The notes under the pieces: generated by a model | What the model saw: the letters and a program-made list of their open reading frames with translations, nothing else | What the model was told of the DNA's origin: nothing | Databases searched by the model: none | Part shown: piece after piece, positions 17,454 to 25,868 of the stretch | How the letters are laid out: every line of letters starts with the position of its first letter | Position numbering within the stretch: the first letter of the stretch is position 1 | Source of the DNA: JAGLTZ01 sp964637695 | GTDB lineage: Bacteria > Blakebacterota > Blakebacteria > Blakebacterales > Blakebacteraceae | NCBI GenBank assembly: GCA_964637695.1 | Contig: CAZWVF010000030.1 | Coordinates: forward strand, 1-32,295 | DNA: 32,295 bases | Direction of reading: 5' to 3' | Made by a program: the position numbers and the translations under genes

Positions 17454-18727
17454 AGGTTGCCGGCCACCCGGCCTGCCACGAACGCGACAGCAGCCGCTGT
17501 TGCTCCGATAACATAGAACACATTGATGGTCACCATCAGTACCAGAACGATAACGCTGATCTCAATGACCGTTGCCCATGTAATGGGACGTGTCGTCCGT
17601 GTATGAACCAGGAAACCTCTCTGGAAGGACAGAAGAACCGCCAGTGCCGGCAGAATCGGCAGGATCCGGGTCGGGGTAAGTGCAAAAGCCATCAATTCCT
17701 CGCTGAGCCCTGAAACCGTGTGGTACCAGACATTCACCAGCGGTGTATATGCGATAAGGGCATACGCCAGTGTGGTTGCCGCAGCCAGCTTAAATGCAAA
17801 TTGTGTGAGTTCCTTCAGGTGTTCCTGTTTTTCACCTATAAGTGCTATCACAACTTCCTGGTAACTGAGGCCGATGCTTCGGAAGATGAAAGTTAGGGCG
17901 TTCAGCACCGGAAGGACTGCCAGCGATTCCACCGGGAATCGGGCCTGCCCCATGAAGAAGGTAACTACCGGATGAACTGCAAGACTGATGACCGACGTCA
18001 ATGCCAGGGGGTAGTAGAAGCCGGCTATTCCTCCGTAACTCAGAACCCACGAACAATTGTCCAGGCTGTCACTCTGAGTCAGAAGCCTCTGCAGGGTTCC
18101 CCTTACCATCCACCGGCTGGCTACCGATTCAAAAGTGACAGCGATAGAAAGTGAGAAGCAGCCGACAAGGGATCCGGGCATCGATGTAAATATGATCAGG
18201 AGGATGGCGGAACCGACTACTGAGGAGAGCCTGATAATAGTACCGTATGCAACCAGCCTGGTCAGGTTGTCCCTGATGAGCAATCCCTGATAGAAGCGCC
18301 TGAACCCTATCGCAGCCGGCCAAGGTATCATAAAGAGAAGGGCACCGTGGGTAAGGTCGGCTACCTCATCGGGCAGTTTCATCAATCCGCGTACGATAAA
18401 ATCGAATACCGGCTGATAAAGAACCATCAGCATCACTATTGTCACGACCACATTGAGTGCCACTGTAAAGTTGCGGAGCTTGCGGTAGTTGTGCGAACAG
18501 TCCACAAGTGCGGTGGAAGCACTCATCAGCATGATGATGGGAGCTTCGATTATGATGGCGAAGGCAAATGCAACACCGTATGCAGCAAGATTGAATATCG
18601 GATCGGGCATCCGGGCGATTACAGCAGCGAGGAAGGGGCCCTCGGTTGCCATCATGAGCCAGGTGGCTGCCAGTGGTGCCCAGAACCGGATTATCGTCCG
18701 GGATTTCAAGGTGCCTTCCAGATTCAT
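17393..18727 (-). CDS. ANKH-like (progressive ankylosis / MATE-fold) membrane transporter
   Basis: A 444-residue protein with about 12 TM segments. It resembles ANKH-type proteins of the MOP/MATE superfamily: IRFWAPLAATWLMMATEGPFLAAVIAR and AAYGVAFAFAIIIEAPIIMLMSASTALV parallel the start of vertebrate ANKH (a rotated N-terminal bundle with LASYGLAYS). The HTRTTRPITWATVIEIS region followed by IGATAAAVAFVAGRVAGNLYL parallels its C-terminus. ANKH exports small phosphorylated or carboxylated metabolites (ATP/PPi, citrate); whether bacterial members do so is unknown. A generic MATE-like transporter is the fallback. The ATG has no obvious ribosome binding site. The 3' end overlaps the convergent APC permease by 61 bp. 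Confidence 0.7.
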   Translation of the reverse strand: MNLEGTLKSRTIIRFWAPLAATWLMMATEGPFLAAVIARMPDPIFNLAAYGVAFAFAIIIEAPIIMLMSASTALVDCSHNYRKLRNFTVALNVVVTIVMLMVLYQPVFDFIVRGLMKLPDEVADLTHGALLFMIPWPAAIGFRRFYQGLLIRDNLTRLVAYGTIIRLSSVVGSAILLIIFTSMPGSLVGCFSLSIAVTFESVASRWMVRGTLQRLLTQSDSLDNCSWVLSYGGIAGFYYPLALTSVISLAVHPVVTFFMGQARFPVESLAVLPVLNALTFIFRSIGLSYQEVVIALIGEKQEHLKELTQFAFKLAAATTLAYALIAYTPLVNVWYHTVSGLSEELMAFALTPTRILPILPALAVLLSFQRGFLVHTRTTRPITWATVIEISVIVLVLMVTINVFYVIGATAAAVAFVAGRVAGNLYLVPPCLRGARSGSEDLLK

Positions 18728-19003
18728 TTAATGATCATCTGAATATGCATTCTGGACACTGAGAAATCAGCTCCCCCTACACACGATGTTGTTTTGAAAG
18801 TCTTCAGACCGACACTTGCAGTCAACCTCCAAGACAGGCTATGCTCAAACATACACAGTGGCCCCGGCCAAATATAAGACAACCGACCGTCTCCCCCGGA
18901 ACCACTTTGCGAGAGACGTGTTACTGTTATCAGCCTTGGATGTCTGTCTTACGGGAGGTTCAGACACTATTCCACAGGTGGATTTCTCATCAGGGAGGTT
19001 CAA
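18728..19003. other. Divergent intergenic region (276 bp)
   Basis: This region separates two genes that diverge, so it must hold both promoters. One plausible plus-strand sigma-70-like pair is TTGCAG at 18816-18821 and TATGCT at 18840-18845 with an 18-nt spacer. GGGAGG ending 5 nt before 19004 is a good ribosome binding site for the rightward gene. Two short frames beginning at 18816 and 18841 lack ribosome binding sites and are not credited. Confidence 0.3.
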
Positions 19004-20992
19004 ATGAACTCCTCGAATCAGATTACTCCTGAAGATGGTTCTTCTATGCCTTCAAATGAACAGGAAAGTGCGAAGGAGGTGAAAAGTCCGGTTTTCGTTT
19101 CATGGCCTCCGCCTGGTCTGGAACGGATACACGGAGCCTTTCTTCCTGTTGTCAGATCCCTGGGACTGGGAGGCGCTATTGTTGTACTGCCGCTGCTCTG
19201 GACGGTGGCAATCGAACAGAATTTCTGGAAACTGGGTCCAATGGGTGAGCACTGGTGGGTTTTAACCCTGACCTCATGTGTCGGCCTGTTTTTCATACTG
19301 TTTGCCATATACCGGTTCGTTCACATCATCCACGAAGGCAGAATGGCCATTCTGCAGGGACACGGGTGGCTCACCGTCGTGCAGGTTGCGGCTGATGATC
19401 ACAAGGATACGGGATTCCTTATTCAGGGAGGTCGCCTGTACGCTTCATTGGAACCCGAGGAACGAAACAGCCTCCTGTTCATTCGCCTGCTTGGAACAGT
19501 TTTATACTGGATTGCTGTCGTATGGATTTCGTTCGGATTCATTTTCTCGGTCTTCCTGGCTGCAAGGGGAGTCTTCAGCCCGGGAGCTGTCGTATGGTTT
19601 ACCATTCTGCCGGTAGTTCTGCTTTTCGGCGGGTCCATATTCTGCCGTATACAGGCATTTCTGGTTTTCCGTAAGGCCAGGAAAGCCGCCGGTGCCGCAG
19701 TCCAGGATGAAGTCCACGATCAGGTGGCAGAGTGGATCGGTAATTTCGATTCAGTGAAGCGTAAGGGTGTATTGAGCAGAGGCACGGTCGGGCATGACAT
19801 GAGGTTCAGAGCAGCAGCTATCGTATCTACTTTAGCCGGTCTCTTCTTCCTCGTCTCGGTTTCCGGATTCATCTTTGTCAACTCGGTTATACCAAGCCAG
19901 GTGGCATCATCGACTCCTCTGTTCCAGGGTATGCAGATGAAAGTTGACCGGGTCGAGATATACAAACGGTTCCGTCTGCCGCCGAATCCAATGATCTCCC
20001 CGCAGCAGGCAGGTCAGGCCTTCCACAATATCGACTGCACCGGTCGAACCAAACTCGACAACCAGTTCATACAAACCCCTGCAACTCAATACGAACAGGA
20101 ATGGACGTTTGGCCGGAACCTTCCTGAAGATATTCCACCAGCGATTGCTCTCCTTGAGATGAGGTCTTCGCAATTGACGTCTGCATACCGGGAGGCTCTT
20201 CGGAATGAGGCAATGAATCCCGCCCATCAGGAGTTTGAAATCGTCGGCAGGGCCATTTCAGCTGACATCTTCGGTACCAGATGGGTGACACCGTTCCCCG
20301 AATCGCGATCGTGGACCAACATGCCGATTGCAAGACTGCGGTTTGCAGATGCTGCCAGATCACATGTCGCCAAGGCGGCGTACGAGCTTCACCAGGGGCA
20401 GGCAGAGCAGGCCGAACAGACGATTCGTGAGATAATATCTGCAGGATTCCTCCTGATAGATGAAGACATCAATCTGATCGGAAACCTCGTCGGCGTAGTT
20501 GTTGTAGAAATTGGTGGTGCTGCCCTCAGGAGCCTTTACAATGCCACCGGCAGGGCAGAGGCTGCACAGGAAATGGCCAGGGCACAGGCAGAACTCGAGC
20601 AGTCATTGAGGCCTTCTCTGCCCGGGTACAGTGGTGAGGATATAGAAAGCGACCTGAGGATTATTGCTAACACGGTCCTGGATGAATCGAAGGTGCGGGG
20701 GCTCAGATGGGAACTTCTTGCTGAAATAACAACCGTGACACCGTGCATGAATCTGCACAAGGCTGTATTCGGTCCCGGGAATGACTATCTGCAGTGGCTT
20801 GAACAGGCCGAATCTTCGCTCGTAAGACGATCGAGTGAGGAAGAGATATTCAACCTTCTGAAAAGAGGTAAATTTGCCACACTGCAGCGCAGTGAACGAC
20901 GTGGATTTACAGGATTTCTAATGGGATTGATATTCGGCAATTCGGAGGCTACAGGCAGTTGTGTCGAACTTTACAGCATCTCGACCAGGTGA
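19004..20992 (+). CDS. Unrecognised five-TM membrane protein
   Basis: I recognise no family. The 662 residues begin with a polar stretch (1-40, with a proline-rich SWPPPGLE). About five hydrophobic segments follow, near 50-70, 84-108, 162-187, 194-220 and 268-296. The remaining ~365 residues are mostly soluble and alpha-helical. A stretch rich in A/E/Q (about 440-480, KAAYELHQGQAEQAEQTIREIISAGFLLIDE) looks TPR-like, and a second helical part covers 515-545. The last ~40 residues have basic charge and a short hydrophobic patch (GFTGFLMGLIFG). With five TMs and a polar N-terminus, the C-terminal domain would be extracytoplasmic if the N-terminus is inside. GGGAGG precedes the ATG. The next gene starts 56 bp downstream. 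Confidence 0.8.
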   Translation: MNSSNQITPEDGSSMPSNEQESAKEVKSPVFVSWPPPGLERIHGAFLPVVRSLGLGGAIVVLPLLWTVAIEQNFWKLGPMGEHWWVLTLTSCVGLFFILFAIYRFVHIIHEGRMAILQGHGWLTVVQVAADDHKDTGFLIQGGRLYASLEPEERNSLLFIRLLGTVLYWIAVVWISFGFIFSVFLAARGVFSPGAVVWFTILPVVLLFGGSIFCRIQAFLVFRKARKAAGAAVQDEVHDQVAEWIGNFDSVKRKGVLSRGTVGHDMRFRAAAIVSTLAGLFFLVSVSGFIFVNSVIPSQVASSTPLFQGMQMKVDRVEIYKRFRLPPNPMISPQQAGQAFHNIDCTGRTKLDNQFIQTPATQYEQEWTFGRNLPEDIPPAIALLEMRSSQLTSAYREALRNEAMNPAHQEFEIVGRAISADIFGTRWVTPFPESRSWTNMPIARLRFADAARSHVAKAAYELHQGQAEQAEQTIREIISAGFLLIDEDINLIGNLVGVVVVEIGGAALRSLYNATGRAEAAQEMARAQAELEQSLRPSLPGYSGEDIESDLRIIANTVLDESKVRGLRWELLAEITTVTPCMNLHKAVFGPGNDYLQWLEQAESSLVRRSSEEEIFNLLKRGKFATLQRSERRGFTGFLMGLIFGNSEATGSCVELYSISTR

Positions 20993-21047
20993 TTTGCGCA
21001 TTATCAACAACTGCGATCAAGATCTGAAAGGATCCAGGAGGCAGACA

Positions 21048-22121
21048 ATGAAGAGAATTCTTAATATCGGATTGGCAGTTCTTCTGGTATCTGGAGCAGT
21101 CGGGTGTGAAAGTGACGAAGGGCCGGAGAATATCAAGGTGATGGCATGGAATATCTATGTGGGGGCTGATACAGATCCGATCATGCTGGCTCAAACGGTG
21201 GAGGAGATCCCGGTCGAAGTTGCCTATGCACTCCTCGATGTCTTTGCCACGAACTTTCTTGAAAGAGTACAGGCGATAGTGGATGAGATCGCAGCAGAGA
21301 AGCCACATCTGATAGGTTTGCAGGAAGTTTCCATAATCCGGAGGCAGTCACCCGGAGATTATCTGATCGGCAATCCAACTGAAGCGACAGAGGTCCTTTT
21401 CCATTATCTGAATACCCTGCTCGGCGCTCTCGAAAATCGTGGACTCTCCTATGAGGCGGTGGCGGTATCCGAAGTCTTCGATATCGAGATGCCGATGATA
21501 ACCGATCCGGTAGCGATGACGTTCGATGATGTGCGTCTCACCGACTATGATGTGCTCCTTGCCAGGAGCGATGTGGAGGTGGGGAATATTGTTGAGGGTC
21601 AGTTCATAAATAACCACGAGATAACACTGCCGACCGGCGGCACAATCAAAGTCATTCGTGGTTATGTTTCCGCCAACGCAACGATTGACGGCAGGGAGTT
21701 CCGGATCGTTTCGACACACCTGGAGACAGCAGAGGCCTCCCCGACAGTCCAGGAAGCCCAGGCAGGTGAGTTGATCTCCATGCTCAGCTCCGAAACCCTG
21801 CCGGTAGTTCTGCTGGGTGACCTGAATTCCGATGCCGACGGCAGCACTACCGCCACCATTGCAAATCTGCTTGCAGCAGGCTTCGTGGATGCCTGGATTG
21901 AATCGGGCACGACAGAGACGGAGTACACATGCTGCCAGGTGGAACTGCTGATAAGCAATTCATCCAACCTGAGTCGGCGGATCGACTACATACTCCTCAG
22001 CGATGTTTTCGAGGTTATGAAGGTGAACAGGGTCGGGGCCGACCTGGAGGATCGCACCACACCCAACGGGATGTGGCCATCAGACCACGCAGGTGTGGTG
22101 GCTACGATACGCCTTCCTTAG
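21048..22121 (+). CDS. Endonuclease/exonuclease/phosphatase-fold lipoprotein
   Basis: A 357-residue secreted protein. The signal (residues 1-17) is followed by GAVGC, a plausible lipobox with Cys19. The EEP (DNase I-like) fold is clear: VMAWNIYVGAD near the start of the domain, HLIGLQEVS with the metal-binding Glu, STHLETAEASPTVQEAQAGEL, VVLLGDLNSDADG with the Asp/Asn catalytic pair, RIDYILLSD, and WPSDHAGVVATIRLP with the terminal Asp-His. An active Mg-dependent phosphodiesterase or phosphatase is likely; nuclease, sphingomyelinase-like and phosphoinositide-phosphatase activities are all possible. The ATG at 21048 has AGGAGG 6 nt upstream. The frame extends to a GTG at 20961 inside the previous gene, which I rejected. 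It is probably cotranscribed with that gene. Confidence 0.9.
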   Translation: MKRILNIGLAVLLVSGAVGCESDEGPENIKVMAWNIYVGADTDPIMLAQTVEEIPVEVAYALLDVFATNFLERVQAIVDEIAAEKPHLIGLQEVSIIRRQSPGDYLIGNPTEATEVLFHYLNTLLGALENRGLSYEAVAVSEVFDIEMPMITDPVAMTFDDVRLTDYDVLLARSDVEVGNIVEGQFINNHEITLPTGGTIKVIRGYVSANATIDGREFRIVSTHLETAEASPTVQEAQAGELISMLSSETLPVVLLGDLNSDADGSTTATIANLLAAGFVDAWIESGTTETEYTCCQVELLISNSSNLSRRIDYILLSDVFEVMKVNRVGADLEDRTTPNGMWPSDHAGVVATIRLP

Positions 22122-22177
22122 TACCCTATTAGAGAAATGCTCCAGGTAATCAGAAGAACAATACGTGCTTAAAGTCT

Positions 22178-22207
22178 GAGATCACCCGGTTATCGCAGGG
22201 TGATCTC
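22178..22207. terminator. Hairpin between convergent genes, spanning the M28 stop codon
   Basis: GAGATCACCC at 22178-22187 and GGGTGATCTC at 22198-22207 form a perfect 10-bp stem with a 10-nt loop. The stop codon of the leftward M28 gene (22190-22192 on the complement) lies inside the loop. The position between two convergent 3' ends suits a bidirectional terminator, but there is no T-run on either side. Confidence 0.5.
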
Positions 22208-24307
22208 TACCATTCCCGCCTCTTTCATCGCCAGGATATAACCTGCCACCGCCTCCAGGCTGATGTCCATTGTTTCTGGAGTGATGACATAGGCGAATTT
22301 CCACTCGTTGCTGCCTGTCGTGACATTGCCGTACTCGGCTCTAACGGCGTTGTATATGTCAAGTATGCTGCGGGAACCGTTGATGAATGCCGGTACTTCC
22401 GAACCAGCCAGGCCGCGGATCCTCTCATTATCGGACAGAAATTGATTCAACCGTGCAGAAGCGGTTCTGTACTCATCTGAGTAGAAGTTGAATGCTTTCC
22501 GGGGGATCATCTGAGCATAGGTGCGCTCCTGGTCGGAAAGGGTGATGGGTCGCACCGAAACCTCCAGTTCACTGCAGCGTTCAGCGTAAACAGCCTCCAC
22601 CTTGCCGGCCAGTACGTCCCGTACTCTTTCAAGACCATCCACCAGGTTCTCAACAAGTTCGACGACTGCAGATTCATCTGAAAGCTGCAGCACAGATTCC
22701 ACCCCGCCTCTTGCCCTGTTGAAGGCTCCGGTCACTTTGTTCTGGGCTGCCTTGTGCCTTTCGTGGATATCTTCAGGACCGGCATCCAGCAGTCTGATAC
22801 TCTGACGAGTTACTTCGGCCATCCACTTCTCTCCGTTGGATGAAGCCTCCCATGCAAGGTCTCGTGCTTCTTCAGAACCGGCGTTTGCTATATAGAAGAA
22901 TGCGGCAGCACCCATGAATCCAGTCCTCTTTAACTCTGTGGGGTCGGAAACTCCGACACGATCCGCACTGCTGTGATAGAAATTGTTGGGCCAGTGATTG
23001 AACTGCATCGCAGGAATGCCGGCAGCCAGGAAAATGGTATGATCGCTGGCGCCGATAAATGGCACCAGCCGGTAATTGAACGGGGCGTTATTCCCGGTCT
23101 GTGTTCTGATCTCTGTCTGATCCACGAACTGCAGAAGGTTCGCAATAAGGTCATTCAGATAACTCGGATTGGAATCGGGGGTCATCTTCATCCGCAGGTA
23201 ACTGTCGGTCAGCTCCAGATCTTCACCTGGCATATCATAGTTCATCGCTACCAGCAGCCGCTCCTCCAGCTCGGGATATTTGTACATGAAGGCCCGGGAG
23301 CCTGATATCTCGGGCACCCACAGGAACCTGATGGTTCGGCGAGGTTGTTGCAGGACACCACTGCTTATCAGATGCTGCAGGGTTCTGCCGATTTCAAGTA
23401 CGGTCGCCACACCAGAGCAATTGTCGTTGGCACCGGGTGTTGCGATCCTCTCGAAGGCATGCGCAATAAAAATCAATTCACCTGCAGAGGGGTCGCTTCC
23501 GGGGATCTCGGCGGAGATAACATTCATCCTGTAGGGTACTCTCCGGGTTCGTACTTTTACCCGCACGACAACCCTGGTCCCTCTTTCAGTGTAATCTCTC
23601 AGTTCGTTGAATTGACGCAGTGAAAGAACGAAACCAAAGCCGCCGTTTTCCTCTGTGGGTCGGACAGACTGCCATCCGATCTGGTCGAGAGAGTAGCCCG
23701 CGGTGTTTCTGCTCACTCCGGCACTGCCGGTGCCGAGTGCCCCTGCGGCACCGTACTGGTTTACAGCCCGACTGAAGACAGTGCTCACAGATGAATTTCC
23801 GAGAACGATCTTTCCGGCAAGATCTTTCCCCTCATAGTCTGAATCCCTGCCTGCGCCTACATACACCACTTCTGCCTCAACATCTGCGCTCATACTGCCT
23901 GAGGCCAGAGCCGCCGGGATCATTGTAAGGCCTGCTATCTTCTTGTGGACCGGTTCGACCATCCACAGATCTGCTTCTTCGGGCATCCAGATCTCACCTG
24001 AGGGAAAGTAATCTACAGACACTTCCGATAGACCGTATCGTCCGGCCAGTTCTTCCAGATACGCAGTTTCGAAGAAAGTGTCGCTGAACTCTCTCTCCGG
24101 TCGAATCCGGTTTGCAGACAGCATCTGAACGTGCTGAAGGGCAAGCTCGCCGGAGAACTCATTCAGTATGGCGTTGCGGATATCAGCTGGAACCAGACAA
24201 CGATCGGCAGTGATCTGGGCATTTACGGTTGAATCAATGAATAAAAAAAAGACAATAACACTGCATATGAATGCTGGGTCCAGCCTGGACAATGAGCGGT
24301 ATTTCAT
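22190..24307 (-). CDS. Secreted M28-type aminopeptidase with PA domain
   Basis: A 705-residue exported zinc peptidase. A signal peptide (residues 1-30) ends STVNA|QIT. A PA-like insert is seen around 140-245 (VVYVGAGRDSDYEGKDLAGKIVLG). The catalytic M28-like domain follows. Its putative ligands are His283 (IAHAFERIATP), Asp295 (GANDNCSG), Glu333 (LWVPEISGS), Asp358 (NYDMPGED) and His445 (FYHSSADR). The HAF and PEISGS forms differ from the textbook HxD and EE, and look more like the DUF4910-type branch. The C-terminal ~230 residues are helical. The ATG at 24307 has AGGGG 8 nt upstream; an in-frame ATG lies at 24355. It probably digests peptides in the periplasm or outside the cell. Confidence 0.88.
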   Translation of the reverse strand: MKYRSLSRLDPAFICSVIVFFLFIDSTVNAQITADRCLVPADIRNAILNEFSGELALQHVQMLSANRIRPEREFSDTFFETAYLEELAGRYGLSEVSVDYFPSGEIWMPEEADLWMVEPVHKKIAGLTMIPAALASGSMSADVEAEVVYVGAGRDSDYEGKDLAGKIVLGNSSVSTVFSRAVNQYGAAGALGTGSAGVSRNTAGYSLDQIGWQSVRPTEENGGFGFVLSLRQFNELRDYTERGTRVVVRVKVRTRRVPYRMNVISAEIPGSDPSAGELIFIAHAFERIATPGANDNCSGVATVLEIGRTLQHLISSGVLQQPRRTIRFLWVPEISGSRAFMYKYPELEERLLVAMNYDMPGEDLELTDSYLRMKMTPDSNPSYLNDLIANLLQFVDQTEIRTQTGNNAPFNYRLVPFIGASDHTIFLAAGIPAMQFNHWPNNFYHSSADRVGVSDPTELKRTGFMGAAAFFYIANAGSEEARDLAWEASSNGEKWMAEVTRQSIRLLDAGPEDIHERHKAAQNKVTGAFNRARGGVESVLQLSDESAVVELVENLVDGLERVRDVLAGKVEAVYAERCSELEVSVRPITLSDQERTYAQMIPRKAFNFYSDEYRTASARLNQFLSDNERIRGLAGSEVPAFINGSRSILDIYNAVRAEYGNVTTGSNEWKFAYVITPETMDISLEAVAGYILAMKEAGMVEITLR

Positions 24308-24516
24308 GTTCATCCCCTGTTGAATTGAAGAACTTATTCGGATTGATCGTCTCACAACCCGGTAATCGAAGTACCTCTCTCCAATACAAGCTCATTCCGT
24401 GTCATCTTTCAAGGATCGGCTGTCAATGCCTCGATTCTGCCGGCACCCTTTATATACTCAACTCGACCTGTATGGAGGAAATTGATCTGAAGTCAGCTGC
24501 CTTCCGCCCGTCGTGC

Positions 24517-24539
24517 CAGGCAGCAGTTTGAACTGCCTG
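24517..24539 (-). terminator. Hairpin at the 3' end of the permease remnant
   Basis: CAGGCAG at 24517-24523 and CTGCCTG at 24533-24539 form a 7-bp stem with a 9-nt loop, 3 bp beyond the stop of the broken permease gene. No T-tract is present. It may be the residual terminator of the former gene. Confidence 0.3.
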
Positions 24540-24541
24540 AT

Positions 24542-25658
24542 CTATTCTTCTCTCAGTGCATCGATCGGATTCGCCCGCGTCGCCCGCCGGGCCGGCAGGT
24601 AAGCTGCCAGCAGGGCCGTACCTCCCATCAATACAAAGGTGAGCAGGTATACGGCTGGATCTGTAGGGCTTACATTGAACAGCAGGCTGGACATGAACCG
24701 CAATCCGGCAAATGCGATGAGGAGACCGAGTACCAGACCGGTTCCGGCCAGGCGGGCCATCTGTCTGTTGACCAGGGTGATGACATCCCTCCGTCTGGCA
24801 CCGAGGGCGATTCGAATACCAAATTCCCGAATGCGCTGGGCAACCGTGTAAGAGACCACGCCGTATATTCCAACCGCAGACAGCACCAGAGCAATGCCTG
24901 TAAGTACCGAGAAAAGAAGTGAAAGTGAGGCGTAGGGGAAGTATGCCTGCCAGAGAACATCCTTCATGGTCTGGATCTCATAGGCGGGCAGATCCCGATC
25001 GATCAGGTAAAGGTAGCTCTTCATAACCAGGCCTGATCCAACGAGCAGCAATGTGGCAACCGCAACCTCCATAACGACCAGATAGGAACGAAGTCTGTTC
25101 CGGGCAGCAGCAACTGACGTGCAATTCGTGATCGACCTGCTCCGAGGGAGGATCGTATGGCGATTTCAGGGATATGATCCCGACGGTCAGGTTCTCCTCG
25201 GATCCCTCATACTCCTCAATTACTCGGGCATCCACGTCGAGTATTCCTGCATATGCCTGATCCAGTGAGATGTTCTCACGCATCCGGCCAAGGACCCAGT
25301 ACGCCATGACGTCTCTGTTCTCAGTTGGACTGAGACGCAGAGGTATCCACAGTTGTGAGATATCGGGGAATTCAAATCCCTTTGGAGCTACCCCGATGAT
25401 GGTATACGGTTCCTTATCCAGGTGAACAACCTGGCCGATAATATCCCGATCGCCGCTGAAGCGGCGCAGCCATAATCCGTAGCTGAGGATGACGGTCCCC
25501 GGTGCTCCCGGAATGTCCTCATCTGCACGGAATTCTCGTCCAATTTCAGGGCGGATGCCCAGAAGACTCATCAGGTTATACGAGACTTCTGCAGCAGACA
25601 GTCTTTCGGGGGACTCATCCCCGGTCAGGTTTATCGTCATCGAGTTATATGCCGCCAT
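24542..25658 (-). pseudogene. Broken FtsX/MacB-like (ADOP-type) ABC permease
   Basis: The upstream piece (25658 down to about 25140) is a MacB-PCD periplasmic domain: INLTGDESPERLSAAEVSYN, VILSYGLWLRRFSGD and YTIIGVAPKGFEFPD. The downstream piece (about 25130-24542) is an FtsX domain: RNRLRSYLVVMEVAVATLLLVGSG and VGIYGVVSYTVAQRIREFGIRIALGARRRDV, ending in ARRATRANPIDALREE. The two are in different frames. The expected central FtsX TM block (~200 residues) is missing at the junction near 25130. A second in-frame deletion joins MKSYLYLI directly to DRDLPAYEIQTM, removing the second periplasmic domain. The first TM is also absent: a stop lies about 65 bp upstream in frame. With three losses and a frameshift, this is a decayed gene, not a sequencing slip. 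Confidence 0.85.
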
Positions 25659-25763
25659 ATATCTTCATGAATTCGTTTCAGCATTGGCCTCTTCAGGAGG
25701 CCTACAATGTATACGTCCCTGATTCAGGAAAGGTTGCTTTATTAAGACTATCGTCTGTTTGCG

Positions 25764-25781
25764 ATCAGGTCTCCACCTGAT
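25764..25781. repeat. Perfect 7-4-7 inverted repeat upstream of the S9 peptidase gene
   Basis: ATCAGGT and ACCTGAT are separated by CTCC. It lies 88 bp before the peptidase start and about 105 bp upstream of the permease remnant. No T-run follows on either strand, so an operator for a dimeric regulator is as likely as an RNA hairpin. The rest of the 210-bp gap shows no gene. Confidence 0.35.
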
Positions 25782-25868
25782 TAAAATGCAGACCATGATG
25801 CATCGCGGTAAGATGGGGATCGCGCTGCCAATTCTCTTCACCTCATCCTTTAATCGGGGAGTCGATAG

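Noticed and set aside
25814..25828. Second sigma-54-like match (TGGGGATCGCGCTGC) before the S9 peptidase gene
   Set aside because: GG and GC have the right spacing, but the rest of the -24 box does not match, so it is within what chance would give.
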